From: Oxalobacteraceae bacterium
GTDB lineage: Bacteria; Pseudomonadota; Gammaproteobacteria; Burkholderiales; Burkholderiaceae_D
DNA length: 64,000 nt
NCBI GenBank assembly: GCA_021151485.1
Contig: JAGKXB010000003.1
Coordinates: 1-64,000 of the forward strand
Reading direction: 5' to 3'
The translations under genes and the position numbers were made by a program. Below, in pieces: positions 49,263 through 57,464 of this stretch. Numbering within the stretch: the stretch's first letter is position 1; the number at the start of each line of letters is the position of its first letter. The notes beneath the pieces are model-generated. The model did no database searches, was not told the DNA's origin, and worked only from the letters and a program-made list of their open reading frames with translations.

Positions 49263-50111
49263 TTTTTTCACCTCTGTGCTTACATGCGCAAAATTTTGTT
49301 CGACTAGTTTTGCCATTGCTCCCAGTTTAGGGGCAAGACGTAGGCAAAATACATCTTGTTCATTTCCTGGCCACCAACCATCTGGTAGCAAAACATCTTG
49401 TGGTTGCAGACTATTTAATTCATTTAATGGCAAGTCAATCCAACCAAGCTCTAGCCATGTTGAGATTGGCAAATTTCTCCATCCTGATTTGAGAGGAGGG
49501 TAGCTTACGCTGCTGCTTGTTTGTTGTGCTAGTTTGTGTGCGTTAGCTAAATCCATCATGAAGTAGCATGAAATCGGGGCATTTGTGTTGACCTGATTGG
49601 TGTCAACATGCGACTCATACATGCTTAACTCCAGGATAAAAGGTAAATTCTTCTGGAGTGCGCTGAGATTCGTGTTGGATGGCATCCAATTATTAATACG
49701 TATTGGGCCTGACAGATATGGTTGAAAACCGATTAGTAAATCATCGGCTGTTTGTTGTAATAGAGCCAATAGAATATCTGGTGAAATTTGATCCCATGTC
49801 ATCACTTCGTATTGCGCAGCCAATAGACTCGCTGCCGCATCACCTGAAAAGGCTAGGCAGCCGTGAATATTTTTCCAGCTTATTGATACGAAGATACTGG
49901 TATCTGGTTCGCATTCCAACACAGATCCTAGCATCGCAGCTTGCCAATGTTGATCCCAACATATTCCATCCCATTTTTTGCCGGCAGCTAACTGATTGTT
50001 GGCGGCAATTAATGCGGCGGGAATGGAGCGCAGTTTAGGCGGTATAAAGATGGGCCTGGGCATAGGTGTGTGACACGCATCCATGCTGTGATTCATTACA
50101 TCGTTTTGCAT
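48966..50111 (-). CDS. sctQ: T3SS sorting-platform / C-ring protein SctQ
   Basis: A 381-residue protein with a variable N-terminal part and two SPOA-like regions. The C-terminal one is clear (IPIRITFDIGERQILLKELSKLAPG through VNGQIGVSITRIMPP, quoted in part), as in YscQ/HrcQ/FliN. It forms the cytoplasmic pods that sort substrates. A strong internal start within it is listed separately. It opens the sctQRSTU block, downstream of a terminator-like hairpin at 50146-50170. Confidence 0.87.
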   Translation of the reverse strand: MQNDVMNHSMDACHTPMPRPIFIPPKLRSIPAALIAANNQLAAGKKWDGICWDQHWQAAMLGSVLECEPDTSIFVSISWKNIHGCLAFSGDAAASLLAAQYEVMTWDQISPDILLALLQQTADDLLIGFQPYLSGPIRINNWMPSNTNLSALQKNLPFILELSMYESHVDTNQVNTNAPISCYFMMDLANAHKLAQQTSSSVSYPPLKSGWRNLPISTWLELGWIDLPLNELNSLQPQDVLLPDGWWPGNEQDVFCLRLAPKLGAMAKLVEQNFAHVSTEVKKMEQETMINTDDDADSLLQFNPDNLGDIPIRITFDIGERQILLKELSKLAPGYIFDLGLAPERAVNLRMNGVRIGEGELVEVNGQIGVSITRIMPPHKS

Positions 50112-50145
50112 TGTGGGGCTTTGATGGAAGTGCTAGAAGAAAATG

Positions 50146-50170
50146 AAAAATGCCGCTTTACGCGGCATCA
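50146..50170 (-). terminator. Hairpin between the translocator block and sctQ
   Basis: On the minus strand GATGCCGC-GTAAA-GCGGCATTTTTC makes a stable stem followed by T's. It lies after the SycD-like gene and before sctQ, so it could end or attenuate transcription between translocator genes and the export apparatus genes. Confidence 0.65.
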
Positions 50171-50236
50171 AGTTTATCATTAATTCATCAGAGTAATTCA
50201 CTGATTCATGATGTAAACCTCGTTGTGTTAATCACC

Positions 50237-50614
50237 TCAGCTGAGGGCGAGCTTGCAATTGTTGCATCTTTCTATGATCTCGGGATCATTTTCATCTAAT
50301 ACAATTAAGAAGGAGTAAGTGTCAATTGCGTCCTGTAATTGACCACACATTTGCTGTGCAGCAGCGAGTGCTTTGAGATAACGTAGGTTGACAGGGCTAT
50401 AAATCCTGAGAAAGCTAAAAAAATCACGTGCTTTTTCAAATTGAGATTGCTGGTAATACGCATGTCCTATCGTATAAATATATTCAAGCTCATCGTTGGT
50501 GAATCGTTGACTAGAAGGTAAGTTACGAAGTTCTGTTGTGAGTCGTTCCAATATTGATCCAAAGGCATTATCTGCGTCGGATGCTTTTGTTTTATTTGAT
50601 GTGTTTGTATACAT
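50237..50614 (-). CDS. SycD/LcrH-type translocator chaperone (second copy)
   Basis: A 125-residue TPR protein. Three helix pairs are visible, with the family signature YTIGHAYYQQSQFEKARDFFSFLRIYSP and KALAAAQQMCGQLQDAIDTY. Class II chaperones bind the hydrophobic translocators before export. It lies directly downstream of the SctB-like gene and therefore probably serves it. The C-terminus contains three Cys. Confidence 0.8.
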   Translation of the reverse strand: MYTNTSNKTKASDADNAFGSILERLTTELRNLPSSQRFTNDELEYIYTIGHAYYQQSQFEKARDFFSFLRIYSPVNLRYLKALAAAQQMCGQLQDAIDTYSFLIVLDENDPEIIERCNNCKLALS

Positions 50615-50638
50615 GATTTTCTTAAACCTTGAGCAAAT

Positions 50639-52213
50639 TTAAATGGCCCTAACAATCGACAACGAGACGTCATTAATGTTTTTCTTGATGTCTTGGGTCG
50701 TGTTGATAATCGAGCTGATAATTTCTGCCATGCTTTGTTTGGTGGATTGCGCATCGTCGGCTTTTGCATTGTGTTGTTGTGCTTCTGCCTCTAGTTTCTT
50801 TTGTTGGGTTTCTTCATCCGCTGCCTTTAGATTGTAAGCAGCTTCAAAGACTCCACCAGGCGCAGAAACGAGTTGTCCAATTGCACCAGTCAATTGTGAA
50901 TAAGTCATCAACATGGTTTGCTTCATGTTGGTGGCTTGGGTGTACTGTTGTAATTTTTCTTGATAAGTATTTTGCCTTGCTGCCCAATGCGCATCTGATT
51001 CTGCTTGTACAGGACGGGGGTGATTGTCCTCATATTCAGTTAAAGCAATACCAGCTTCTTTTGGGATGGAGCGATAGCTTGCTGTGTTTTCATATTCATC
51101 GACTCTGATCTGAAATTCGGCATCTGTTTCCGGTTGGGGGCGAGGATGACGTCTTTCATAGGCGGTTACGGCCTCAGTATCTCTATTGAAAAAACTACTG
51201 TTATCTCTATCGGTTTGTTGAGCTCTCCGATATCCTTCGGTGTTTTCATAATCGAACCTTCTATGATCAAATTGTTCTGGTGTTTCTTGTACGGGGCGCT
51301 GATTGGCTGCCTCATATTGTGCTTGAGCGATTGGGTCATTAGGTAAACGTTGATAGTCTGGATCGCTTTGATATCTTGTTAATTCGGTATTGTATTCAGC
51401 ATCTGTTTTGCTAGGGTCAACGCCTGCAATTGATCTTAATTGTGTTGGACGAGGATTTTGCATTTCATAGTCGTCCAGCGTACCATCACGAAATGCTGTT
51501 TGGTATTCTGGTGTTGACTCGTACGCATCCAATCTAACTCGAAATTCCTCATCGGTTTCTATCCCTCTTTTAGGGGGAGTTGGTTCTGTGTCGGCTTGCA
51601 TGCTTTTTACCAGAAACACGCTACTGCCTATGGTCGTGGCAGCACCTGCTATTTCGAATACAGCTTTTCCTATTGCCCCTTTGTATCGATCCAATGCGGC
51701 GTTATGAATTTTATCCGCTGCGGCATTAAGGGCAGCGAGAGCCGAATTCAGTTCGTCTTTACGCTCATTACGCGCACTGACTTTGACTGTTTGTGCAAAG
51801 ACTAAGAAGAGTTGCATGACTGAAACTAAATCTGCATCCATCGAACGACCAGAATCGCTAGTGGCGTTGATTGAATCACGGACTGCACTCAATTTTTCTA
51901 TAATTAAATCAATACTGGCGGTTGTATTTTGAGGCGAGGAAATGGTCAAAATTGTACTGGAGACACTGCCGACATAACTTTGTAATATTGCGCTTGCGTT
52001 GGCATCATTTTCTAGTGCTTTGATTGCTTCTATTTCAAGTTGTGCTGCTGCTTTTGCTATAGATTCGTTGGAGGGGTTACTTGCTGCTGATTTGGCGGCT
52101 TCTGCTGCTTTCATCAATGCTAAATAAGTAGCGGATTGGGGATCAAAGTTTGCCGCTTTGTCTTCGGTTTGTTGTGCTATTGTTGTCCATTGGCTCGAAG
52201 TAATGACACTCAT
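50639..52213 (-). CDS. SctB-like translocator with tandem-repeat insertion
   Basis: A 524-residue protein in the translocator position, between SctE and a SycD-like chaperone. The N-terminal half (1-180) is Ala/Ser/Asn-rich and helical. One membrane-like segment (about 180-204) follows, and the C-terminal part (428-524) is amphipathic with coiled-coil character, as in YopD, EspB and SseD. Between the two lies about 220 residues of polar sequence with four full repeats and part of a fifth (starts near 219, 269, 310, 362, 405). The unit is ETDxEFxxRxDxYExTxxY ending in a PRPxQ turn. Known SctB proteins (about 200-400 residues) have no such array that I recall. GAGGG precedes the start. Confidence 0.72.
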   Translation of the reverse strand: MSVITSSQWTTIAQQTEDKAANFDPQSATYLALMKAAEAAKSAASNPSNESIAKAAAQLEIEAIKALENDANASAILQSYVGSVSSTILTISSPQNTTASIDLIIEKLSAVRDSINATSDSGRSMDADLVSVMQLFLVFAQTVKVSARNERKDELNSALAALNAAADKIHNAALDRYKGAIGKAVFEIAGAATTIGSSVFLVKSMQADTEPTPPKRGIETDEEFRVRLDAYESTPEYQTAFRDGTLDDYEMQNPRPTQLRSIAGVDPSKTDAEYNTELTRYQSDPDYQRLPNDPIAQAQYEAANQRPVQETPEQFDHRRFDYENTEGYRRAQQTDRDNSSFFNRDTEAVTAYERRHPRPQPETDAEFQIRVDEYENTASYRSIPKEAGIALTEYEDNHPRPVQAESDAHWAARQNTYQEKLQQYTQATNMKQTMLMTYSQLTGAIGQLVSAPGGVFEAAYNLKAADEETQQKKLEAEAQQHNAKADDAQSTKQSMAEIISSIINTTQDIKKNINDVSLSIVRAI

Positions 52214-52277
52214 GATGGGCCCTCTATAAAATTAAAGAATTCAGTTAAATCAGTACGCAATCATGTAAAAAACCATG

Positions 52278-53528
52278 TTACGCAAGTTGATTGAGTTTTA
52301 GCATTAAGGCGGACCTTTCTTTGACCATTTTAGACATGCCATCCATCATGCTGCTAAATTGACCGACAAGTGCTGCTACATCATCTTTTTTGTCTGCCAC
52401 CATTGCCATAATTTTCTCAGCGATGGCTTTGATTCTTTCTATATCGGCTTGAGTAGTTCCGATATCTTTTTGATCTTCTGCTACGGATATGTCGAGGCTA
52501 CTTGAACCTATTGTTGTACCTGCACTGCCCAGACCAACGATGATTCCTGCTTGGCTTGCTCTAAGGCCAAGCTGTGCAGCAAATGCCATGGATCTTCCCT
52601 CTACAGCAAGTTGTGATGCCTTACCTGCTTGTACTCCCATCAAGGCAGCACCTACTAACGCGCAGGTAAACGTGACTGCCATACCGATGTACATTGATTC
52701 TTCGTCCGATGCACCGCTTTCTTTGGCGATGGAGGCGACACCATTACCCAACAATTCTGGTGAGGTGAGAAGAGGTGTAATCGCAGCCATTGGGTTGCCA
52801 CTTGCTAATGTTGCAGCCATAAACACGAGTGTTAATCCCATTGCCATGATCGGAGCAAATTTTCTTGCTTGTTCATCTGACATCCCGCACCCCTTCAAAA
52901 TTTCTAGGGATAATGCGGTGACTCCAGCAGAGATGGTCATATCTGGCCCACCACTGTGCTTACTAATTACACTCGCAACGGTTTGTAGCAGCATGAGTGA
53001 TGTGATGGCCAGTAAAGGTGCGGCAGCACCACCCGTTGCCATTGTTAACGCTGCTGCGCCTGCAACAGCTAAGGCTGCGCCTATGCATGTAAAGACGTCG
53101 GTAATAATGGAAAGAATTCTTCTTTTTCTCTCTTTTTTGCGCGCTCTTTCCATTTTATGAATACAGTCGTGCAATTTTTTTACGATGTCGTCAGAGGCTT
53201 TTTTACGGTTAACTAAATCGTTATTCAGATCCAGTTGAATGCTTTTTATCACTGCATTGTTTAACTCACTAAATAGCTTCATTAAAGCGTATTGCCCAGC
53301 TTCTAAATTTGAATTGGATGAGCTTGTGCTGGGCGTGTCAATAGCAGGTTGACTAAACTCATTACTATTGGCATCAATATTCTGCGTATACTTACCCAGC
53401 GTCGCATAGTCGTTGGAGAGATTACCATTGAGTGTCGTTTGACTCGCATTTTGTGTGTCTGCAACAGATGATGAGCCAAGAGCGTTTGCGTATTGCGTAG
53501 TTGTGTCGTTTGTTGTGATGGCTGCCAT
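52278..53528 (-). CDS. sctE: Major hydrophobic T3SS translocator SctE
   Basis: A 416-residue pore-forming translocator of the YopB/SseC/EspD kind. A Ser/Thr/Asn-rich N-terminus (1-80) precedes a basic coiled coil (105-138). Membrane segments rich in Ala, Gly and Leu lie at about 139-190, 225-242 and 282-300, and a C-terminal coiled coil (350-412) ends the chain. AAGAGAG precedes ATG 53528. It follows its presumed chaperone by 12 bases. The two translocators together should make the host-membrane pore. Confidence 0.83.
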   Translation of the reverse strand: MAAITTNDTTTQYANALGSSSVADTQNASQTTLNGNLSNDYATLGKYTQNIDANSNEFSQPAIDTPSTSSSNSNLEAGQYALMKLFSELNNAVIKSIQLDLNNDLVNRKKASDDIVKKLHDCIHKMERARKKERKRRILSIITDVFTCIGAALAVAGAAALTMATGGAAAPLLAITSLMLLQTVASVISKHSGGPDMTISAGVTALSLEILKGCGMSDEQARKFAPIMAMGLTLVFMAATLASGNPMAAITPLLTSPELLGNGVASIAKESGASDEESMYIGMAVTFTCALVGAALMGVQAGKASQLAVEGRSMAFAAQLGLRASQAGIIVGLGSAGTTIGSSSLDISVAEDQKDIGTTQADIERIKAIAEKIMAMVADKKDDVAALVGQFSSMMDGMSKMVKERSALMLKLNQLA

Positions 53529-53540
53529 AATAATCTCTCT

Positions 53541-54026
53541 TCAAGATGCGTATTGACGGGTTTGCAGGGCTGAAACCAAATGTTGCGCACGTTGACGCAT
53601 GGTGGCGTGTTGTGGGTTATTTTGTGTTTCTTCTAGGAAAATTTCAAAGACGCTTTGTGCTTGCTCATATCGATTTTCTGTCATGCAACATTGCCCCATA
53701 TAAAAAAGAGAGGTGGCATCGTCGACATTTAATGTGGTAGCCATGCCAAAAGCGATAATCGCTTCTTTATATTGCTTCAGCATCATTAGGCAAGATCCTG
53801 CCGCCTTGTAATATTTGGCATTACTCATATCTTGGTTAATCAAGAGCCAAAACATTTTTAACGCATCCAGATGCTGCCTCATCTGGTAGTGTCGATAACC
53901 TAATGCGTACAGAGCTTCTTGTTCTTGTTCTGAAAATACACGTATTGGCTCTGATGTTTCACCAAGCTTTTCAATCGCTTGTTTTAGTACATCAAGGCTA
54001 ATTTTAGGATCAATGTGTTGGCTCAT
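53541..54026 (-). CDS. SycD/LcrH-type translocator chaperone (first copy)
   Basis: A 161-residue TPR protein with FSEQEQEALYALGYRHYQMRQHLDALKMFWLL (quoted in part), YYKAAGSCLMMLKQYKEAI and LFYMGQCCMTENRYEQAQSVF. These are the three TPR motifs of SycD/SicA/CesD chaperones. The chaperone directly precedes sctE and presumably binds it. It is 36 residues longer than the second copy. Confidence 0.87.
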   Translation of the reverse strand: MSQHIDPKISLDVLKQAIEKLGETSEPIRVFSEQEQEALYALGYRHYQMRQHLDALKMFWLLINQDMSNAKYYKAAGSCLMMLKQYKEAIIAFGMATTLNVDDATSLFYMGQCCMTENRYEQAQSVFEIFLEETQNNPQHATMRQRAQHLVSALQTRQYAS

Positions 54027-54063
54027 TTTTCTTATCTCATCTCATTGAGTTCCAAGCGTAAGC

Positions 54064-54108
54064 TATGTCACTGCTATACAACATATCAAGTCATTAAGTA
54101 GTGACATA
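54064..54108. other. Inverted repeat after the filament/tip candidate gene
   Basis: TATGTCACTGCT and AGTAGTGACATA pair in 11 of 12 positions around a 21-base loop, in the gap between the 148-residue gene and the first chaperone (minus strand). There is no T-run after it, so RNA processing, stability control or attenuation is more likely than full termination. Confidence 0.5.
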
Positions 54109-54123
54109 ACCTGCATGGATTGG

Positions 54124-54570
54124 TTACATTTTTTGTACAACGCCTTGATTTTGATCTGCGATCAGTTTCAAAACAGATGACAACAGTGAAGTGGTTTCAC
54201 CAGTTTTACTCATCATGTCTTGTAATTTGACCATGTCCAGTTGTTGTGTACTGTTGAGTGAGTCGAGTGATGATTTGCACTGTGCGATCGCGGCATCTTG
54301 TGTTGCATTGTTGTTAGCGTCATTATTTTTTAATGCTGTGTAAGCAGCAATTTGATCATTGAGTGCCTTCATTTGTTCATTTCGGGAGGCGATTGCAGTC
54401 ATCAAAGTAGCGATTTGGGAGCTCAATCCTTCGGAGCGAGATGTCATGACGGACCACATTGCTGCCGCAAGATTGCTTTTGGCCTGCGCTGTTAATGTTG
54501 CAATTCGAGCATTTGCTTCATCGCCTAAGGTTACTACGCCATTTGTTACGGTGGTTGCTTGTACGGTCAT
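54124..54570 (-). CDS. Candidate T3SS filament or needle-tip protein (SctA-like)
   Basis: A 148-residue helical protein without Cys apart from one at about 110, rich in Ala, Gln, Ser and Thr. It contains MWSVMTSRSEGLSSQIATLM and ends TSLLSSVLKLIADQNQGVVQKM-like (quoted in part). The C-terminus resembles that of SctF in this island (both end in VQKM) and the coiled-coil ends of EspA/SseB filament subunits. The gene sits just before the translocators, where espA, sseB and bsp22 sit in other systems. AGGAAA precedes the start. The assignment is from context and pattern. Confidence 0.5.
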   Translation of the reverse strand: MTVQATTVTNGVVTLGDEANARIATLTAQAKSNLAAAMWSVMTSRSEGLSSQIATLMTAIASRNEQMKALNDQIAAYTALKNNDANNNATQDAAIAQCKSSLDSLNSTQQLDMVKLQDMMSKTGETTSLLSSVLKLIADQNQGVVQKM

Positions 54571-54613
54571 GATAATTTCCTTTGGTGTTAAGTTAATTTT
54601 AATTAAAAATTAA

Positions 54614-54913
54614 TTAAATAAAGTTGGTTGGTAATTTACGATTGGTGCGTGATATTGCCGGTTTGCTAGTTTGATCCTTTTGATTGATAGAGTGACGACG
54701 CTCTTCTTGGGCTAGCGCATCAGCATGACGGACAACTTCCGGTGGCAGAGAAGCGCGCATAAATGCTTGTAAGCTTTCAGGAGTGAAACCTGCTGCTGCG
54801 TACATTTTTTGTTCGTTAGCTAACATCAAGCCAGCTTTTTCCAATAGTTGATCGGCCTGTTCGATGGTCTTTTGCGATCGTTTAACAGACTTTTGAACTT
54901 CATGCTCATTCAT
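54614..54913 (-). CDS. Hypothetical first gene of the T3SS translocator operon
   Basis: A 99-residue charged, helical protein. TAGGAG precedes ATG 54913. Residues 1-60 could form a helical hairpin; the rest is polar and basic. I do not recognise it. It is the first gene after the HrpL-type box, ahead of the filament candidate, where SPI-2-type systems encode SseA, a filament chaperone of similar size. The sequence shows no clear likeness to SseA. Confidence 0.65.
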   Translation of the reverse strand: MNEHEVQKSVKRSQKTIEQADQLLEKAGLMLANEQKMYAAAGFTPESLQAFMRASLPPEVVRHADALAQEERRHSINQKDQTSKPAISRTNRKLPTNFI

Positions 54914-54956
54914 AACTAGCTCCTAAAAACGTTCATTTCACATTGACTACATTCTC

Positions 54957-54984
54957 TTTGTGACCAAAAAAAGCATGAGGTTCC
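54957..54984 (-). promoter_or_regulatory. HrpL-type (hrp box) promoter
   Basis: On the minus strand GGAACC is followed by 15 bases and TCACAAA. The Pseudomonas hrp box consensus is GGAACC-N15/16-CCACNNA; only the first C of the second half differs. It ends 43 bases before the first gene of the translocator operon. It is the natural target for the ECF sigma factor encoded at 39070-39636. I found no equally good copy elsewhere in the island. Confidence 0.6.
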
Positions 54985-55136
54985 ATAAAATTAAAAATAT
55001 ATTTTTTTGATATGTTCTTTTAGAGAAATCATTTACGATTAACTAGTTGTTTCTGGGTAATTAATTATTTGGAAATTATGTTTTATTAAAAAAACTAATA
55101 TTCACGAATTGGTAAATTTTATAAATGGAGAGGGTG

Positions 55137-56792
55137 ATGAAAACGATTTTTAAATATTTGTTATTTGTTTTTGTCTTAACGTTAAGTCAAGTATCTTGGG
55201 CATGTTATTACTATTCAGATGGAGATCCGCGTTGTCCGGTTTGTCCGGAAGGAACGCAAGAATATCGACTTAACAAAGGTATGTGCGTTGATAATCCTCG
55301 ATCAGGATATGACTGCCCAGAGCAGGGATATATTTGCTATCAAAAATGTCGTGATGGTTATTCATCCTCTGGTGTGGCTACATGTCATTACACTGGTGGA
55401 GGCACAAGCTACACAAGAAGCTGTAAATATGATTGGAAAAAAGTAAAGACTACGTGTGAGTCTTGTCGAGATGGTTATAGCAGCACCAGTAGTATTGATA
55501 GAATTTGCTGGTTTAAAGGTACATGGGACTACGCAAAATCTTCTTATACTCGAACCGATACCTCAAAATATAAAAGCGCCTGTACCACACCTGGATATGT
55601 GTACGATGGTGGTGGTGACAAGGGTAAATGCAAATGCACCATGTCCCTAACAGCGACAACCTCGGTTAGTTATGGCACATTCTACAGTCCTAAAACTAAA
55701 GTCACTTTGATCGCGACTGCCAGCAATGTAAAAGCATGCGGCGCGGCATCTATTGCGAAATTTACGGCTTCCTTTAAAGATGCATCCAACAATCAAGTTG
55801 CTAGTTGCAATTCTACTGATGGCCGATCTTGTTCTGTTATTTGGGATGCACCTATAGGAAGCTACAGCATCAAGTCTACGATATCAGATACAGAGTATGC
55901 GGGTGAGGCAACTTCTGTGGCTATTCCTGTGAGCATCACGGCTATTCCATCGACATTGTCTATTACTGCACCCACCAACAATGCTTCGTATCTCACGACC
56001 AGCAGCTTTCCATTAACGGTTAGTAGCAATATTGAGAATGGAGTGATTGATTTATACAAGAATAATGAAACCAATCCATGGGTTGTTTGTACATTGACAG
56101 CAGTACCTGTTGGTTATTGTACTTATACAGTGCCTGCCAATGCACTCACGGCGGGTAGTTACAGTTTGCAAGCCAAAGCAAGGGGTACCACGGTAGTGTC
56201 GACGCCGATTGTCTTTACTATCACTTCGCCTGTTGTTCCTACGGTATCCATTACGTCACCTACCGCGGGTGCTTCGTATTCTCCTACTGATACGATTTCT
56301 TTGGCTGCGAGCAGCAATACGTCGGGTATTACGATTGATTTTTACAAAAATACTGAAACCAGTGTGTGGAACAGTTGTTCGATTGTTGCACCTGCTACCT
56401 CTTGCAATACGACCTCACCAGCGAGCGTCGGAACAGGTGGAAGTAATACTGTGGTGGCAAAAATTCGTGGTACTAGCACGACATCCTCTGCAGTTTCTTT
56501 TACCGTTGGTGCAACTGTTGCGATGACTTCACCACTCAACAATGCGTCGTACGCGCGTAGTAGCACGATTCCATTGACTGTCACTAGCAATGTGGCAAAT
56601 GGTATCGTCGATTTTTATAAAAATAATGAAACTAATCCGTGGGTTACCTGCACGATTGGTACGGCATCTGCGACTTCTTGTACCTATACCGTTCCCAGCA
56701 ATATTCTCACTGCCGGCAGTTATAGTATGAAAGCTAAGGTGAGGGGTACGACTGCAACTTCTTCTGTAGTTAATTTTACTGTGACGCCTTAA
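55137..56792 (+). CDS. Secreted Cys-rich protein with Ig-like repeats
   Basis: A 551-residue protein with a clear signal peptide (about 1-22, cut near SWA-C). Residues about 23-170 contain some 18 cysteines, with a repeated CRDGYSS motif and many Tyr and Gly. About 170-265 resembles one beta-sandwich. Three Ig-like modules follow, each starting near SITxPTxxASY and ending in KxRGTT. The first and third modules are nearly identical in stretches (DxYKNNETNPWV), a sign of recent duplication. I start at ATG 55137, with GGAG six bases upstream; the frame also has ATG 55125. It is divergent from the T3SS operon. Adhesin-like function is a guess. Confidence 0.8.
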   Translation: MKTIFKYLLFVFVLTLSQVSWACYYYSDGDPRCPVCPEGTQEYRLNKGMCVDNPRSGYDCPEQGYICYQKCRDGYSSSGVATCHYTGGGTSYTRSCKYDWKKVKTTCESCRDGYSSTSSIDRICWFKGTWDYAKSSYTRTDTSKYKSACTTPGYVYDGGGDKGKCKCTMSLTATTSVSYGTFYSPKTKVTLIATASNVKACGAASIAKFTASFKDASNNQVASCNSTDGRSCSVIWDAPIGSYSIKSTISDTEYAGEATSVAIPVSITAIPSTLSITAPTNNASYLTTSSFPLTVSSNIENGVIDLYKNNETNPWVVCTLTAVPVGYCTYTVPANALTAGSYSLQAKARGTTVVSTPIVFTITSPVVPTVSITSPTAGASYSPTDTISLAASSNTSGITIDFYKNTETSVWNSCSIVAPATSCNTTSPASVGTGGSNTVVAKIRGTSTTSSAVSFTVGATVAMTSPLNNASYARSSTIPLTVTSNVANGIVDFYKNNETNPWVTCTIGTASATSCTYTVPSNILTAGSYSMKAKVRGTTATSSVVNFTVTP

Positions 56793-56800
56793 TCACATAG

Positions 56801-56856
56801 AAACTAACCCCATGTTTTGTTAGTTGTTAGTTGTTCGTGATTGGGGTTAGTTTTTT
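56801..56856 (+). terminator. Terminator after the Ig-like protein gene
   Basis: AAACTAACCCCA and TGGGGTTAGTTT are perfect inverted copies, with a run of T's following the right arm. The loop is long (about 29 bases). Confidence 0.7.
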
Positions 56857-56906
56857 GTTTCTCTTTATTTAACGCCTTAATTCAGTATTTTTAGTGGAGA
56901 GTATGC

Positions 56907-57458
56907 ATGAGCCAGTATCAAATCGCCGTAGTAGTCGGTAGTCTGCGCAAGGATTCATTGAATCGTACATTGGCAACCGCAATTGCCAGATTGGCACCGC
57001 CTGAATTTTCATTCAAGCAAATAGAAATTGGCGATTTGCCTTTGTACAACCAGGATGAAGATGGACATCAACCTGCGTCTGTGCAACGTTTAAAAGCTGA
57101 AATTGCTGCAGCGCAAGGGGTGTTGTTTTTGACGCCGGAATACAACCGTTCTATTCCTGGCGTCCTCAAAAACGTGATTGACCATGGGTCTCGTCCATAC
57201 GGTCAAAGCGTCTGGTCAGGCAAACCTGCTGGCGTACTGGGGGTGTCGGTGGGGGCGATTGGCACAGCGCTGGCGCAGCAGCATTTGCGTAACATTCTTT
57301 CCTATCTGGATATGCCTACATTGGGCCAGCCTGAGGCATTTCTTCAAGCAAAAGAAGGTTTATTTGATAGCGATGGCAATATTGGTCCAGATAGCAAACA
57401 ATTCTTGCAAAGCTGGATGAATCGCTACGCGGCTTGGGTAAAAAAACACGTAGCTTAA
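56907..57458 (+). CDS. NADPH-dependent FMN reductase (ChrR/YieF type)
   Basis: A 183-residue flavodoxin-like oxidoreductase. The FMN phosphate loop is GSLRKDSLNRTLA and the second flavin motif LTPEYNRSIPGVLKNVIDHGSRP. Members reduce quinones or metals such as chromate as a side reaction. It is read alone, after the terminator at 56801-56856. AGTGGAGAG precedes the start region. Confidence 0.9.
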   Translation: MSQYQIAVVVGSLRKDSLNRTLATAIARLAPPEFSFKQIEIGDLPLYNQDEDGHQPASVQRLKAEIAAAQGVLFLTPEYNRSIPGVLKNVIDHGSRPYGQSVWSGKPAGVLGVSVGAIGTALAQQHLRNILSYLDMPTLGQPEAFLQAKEGLFDSDGNIGPDSKQFLQSWMNRYAAWVKKHVA

Positions 57459-57464
57459 AATTCA

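Noticed and set aside
52489..53160. 223-residue open frame antisense to sctE
   Set aside because: Ala/Thr-rich mirror of the translocator membrane segments; no independent support.
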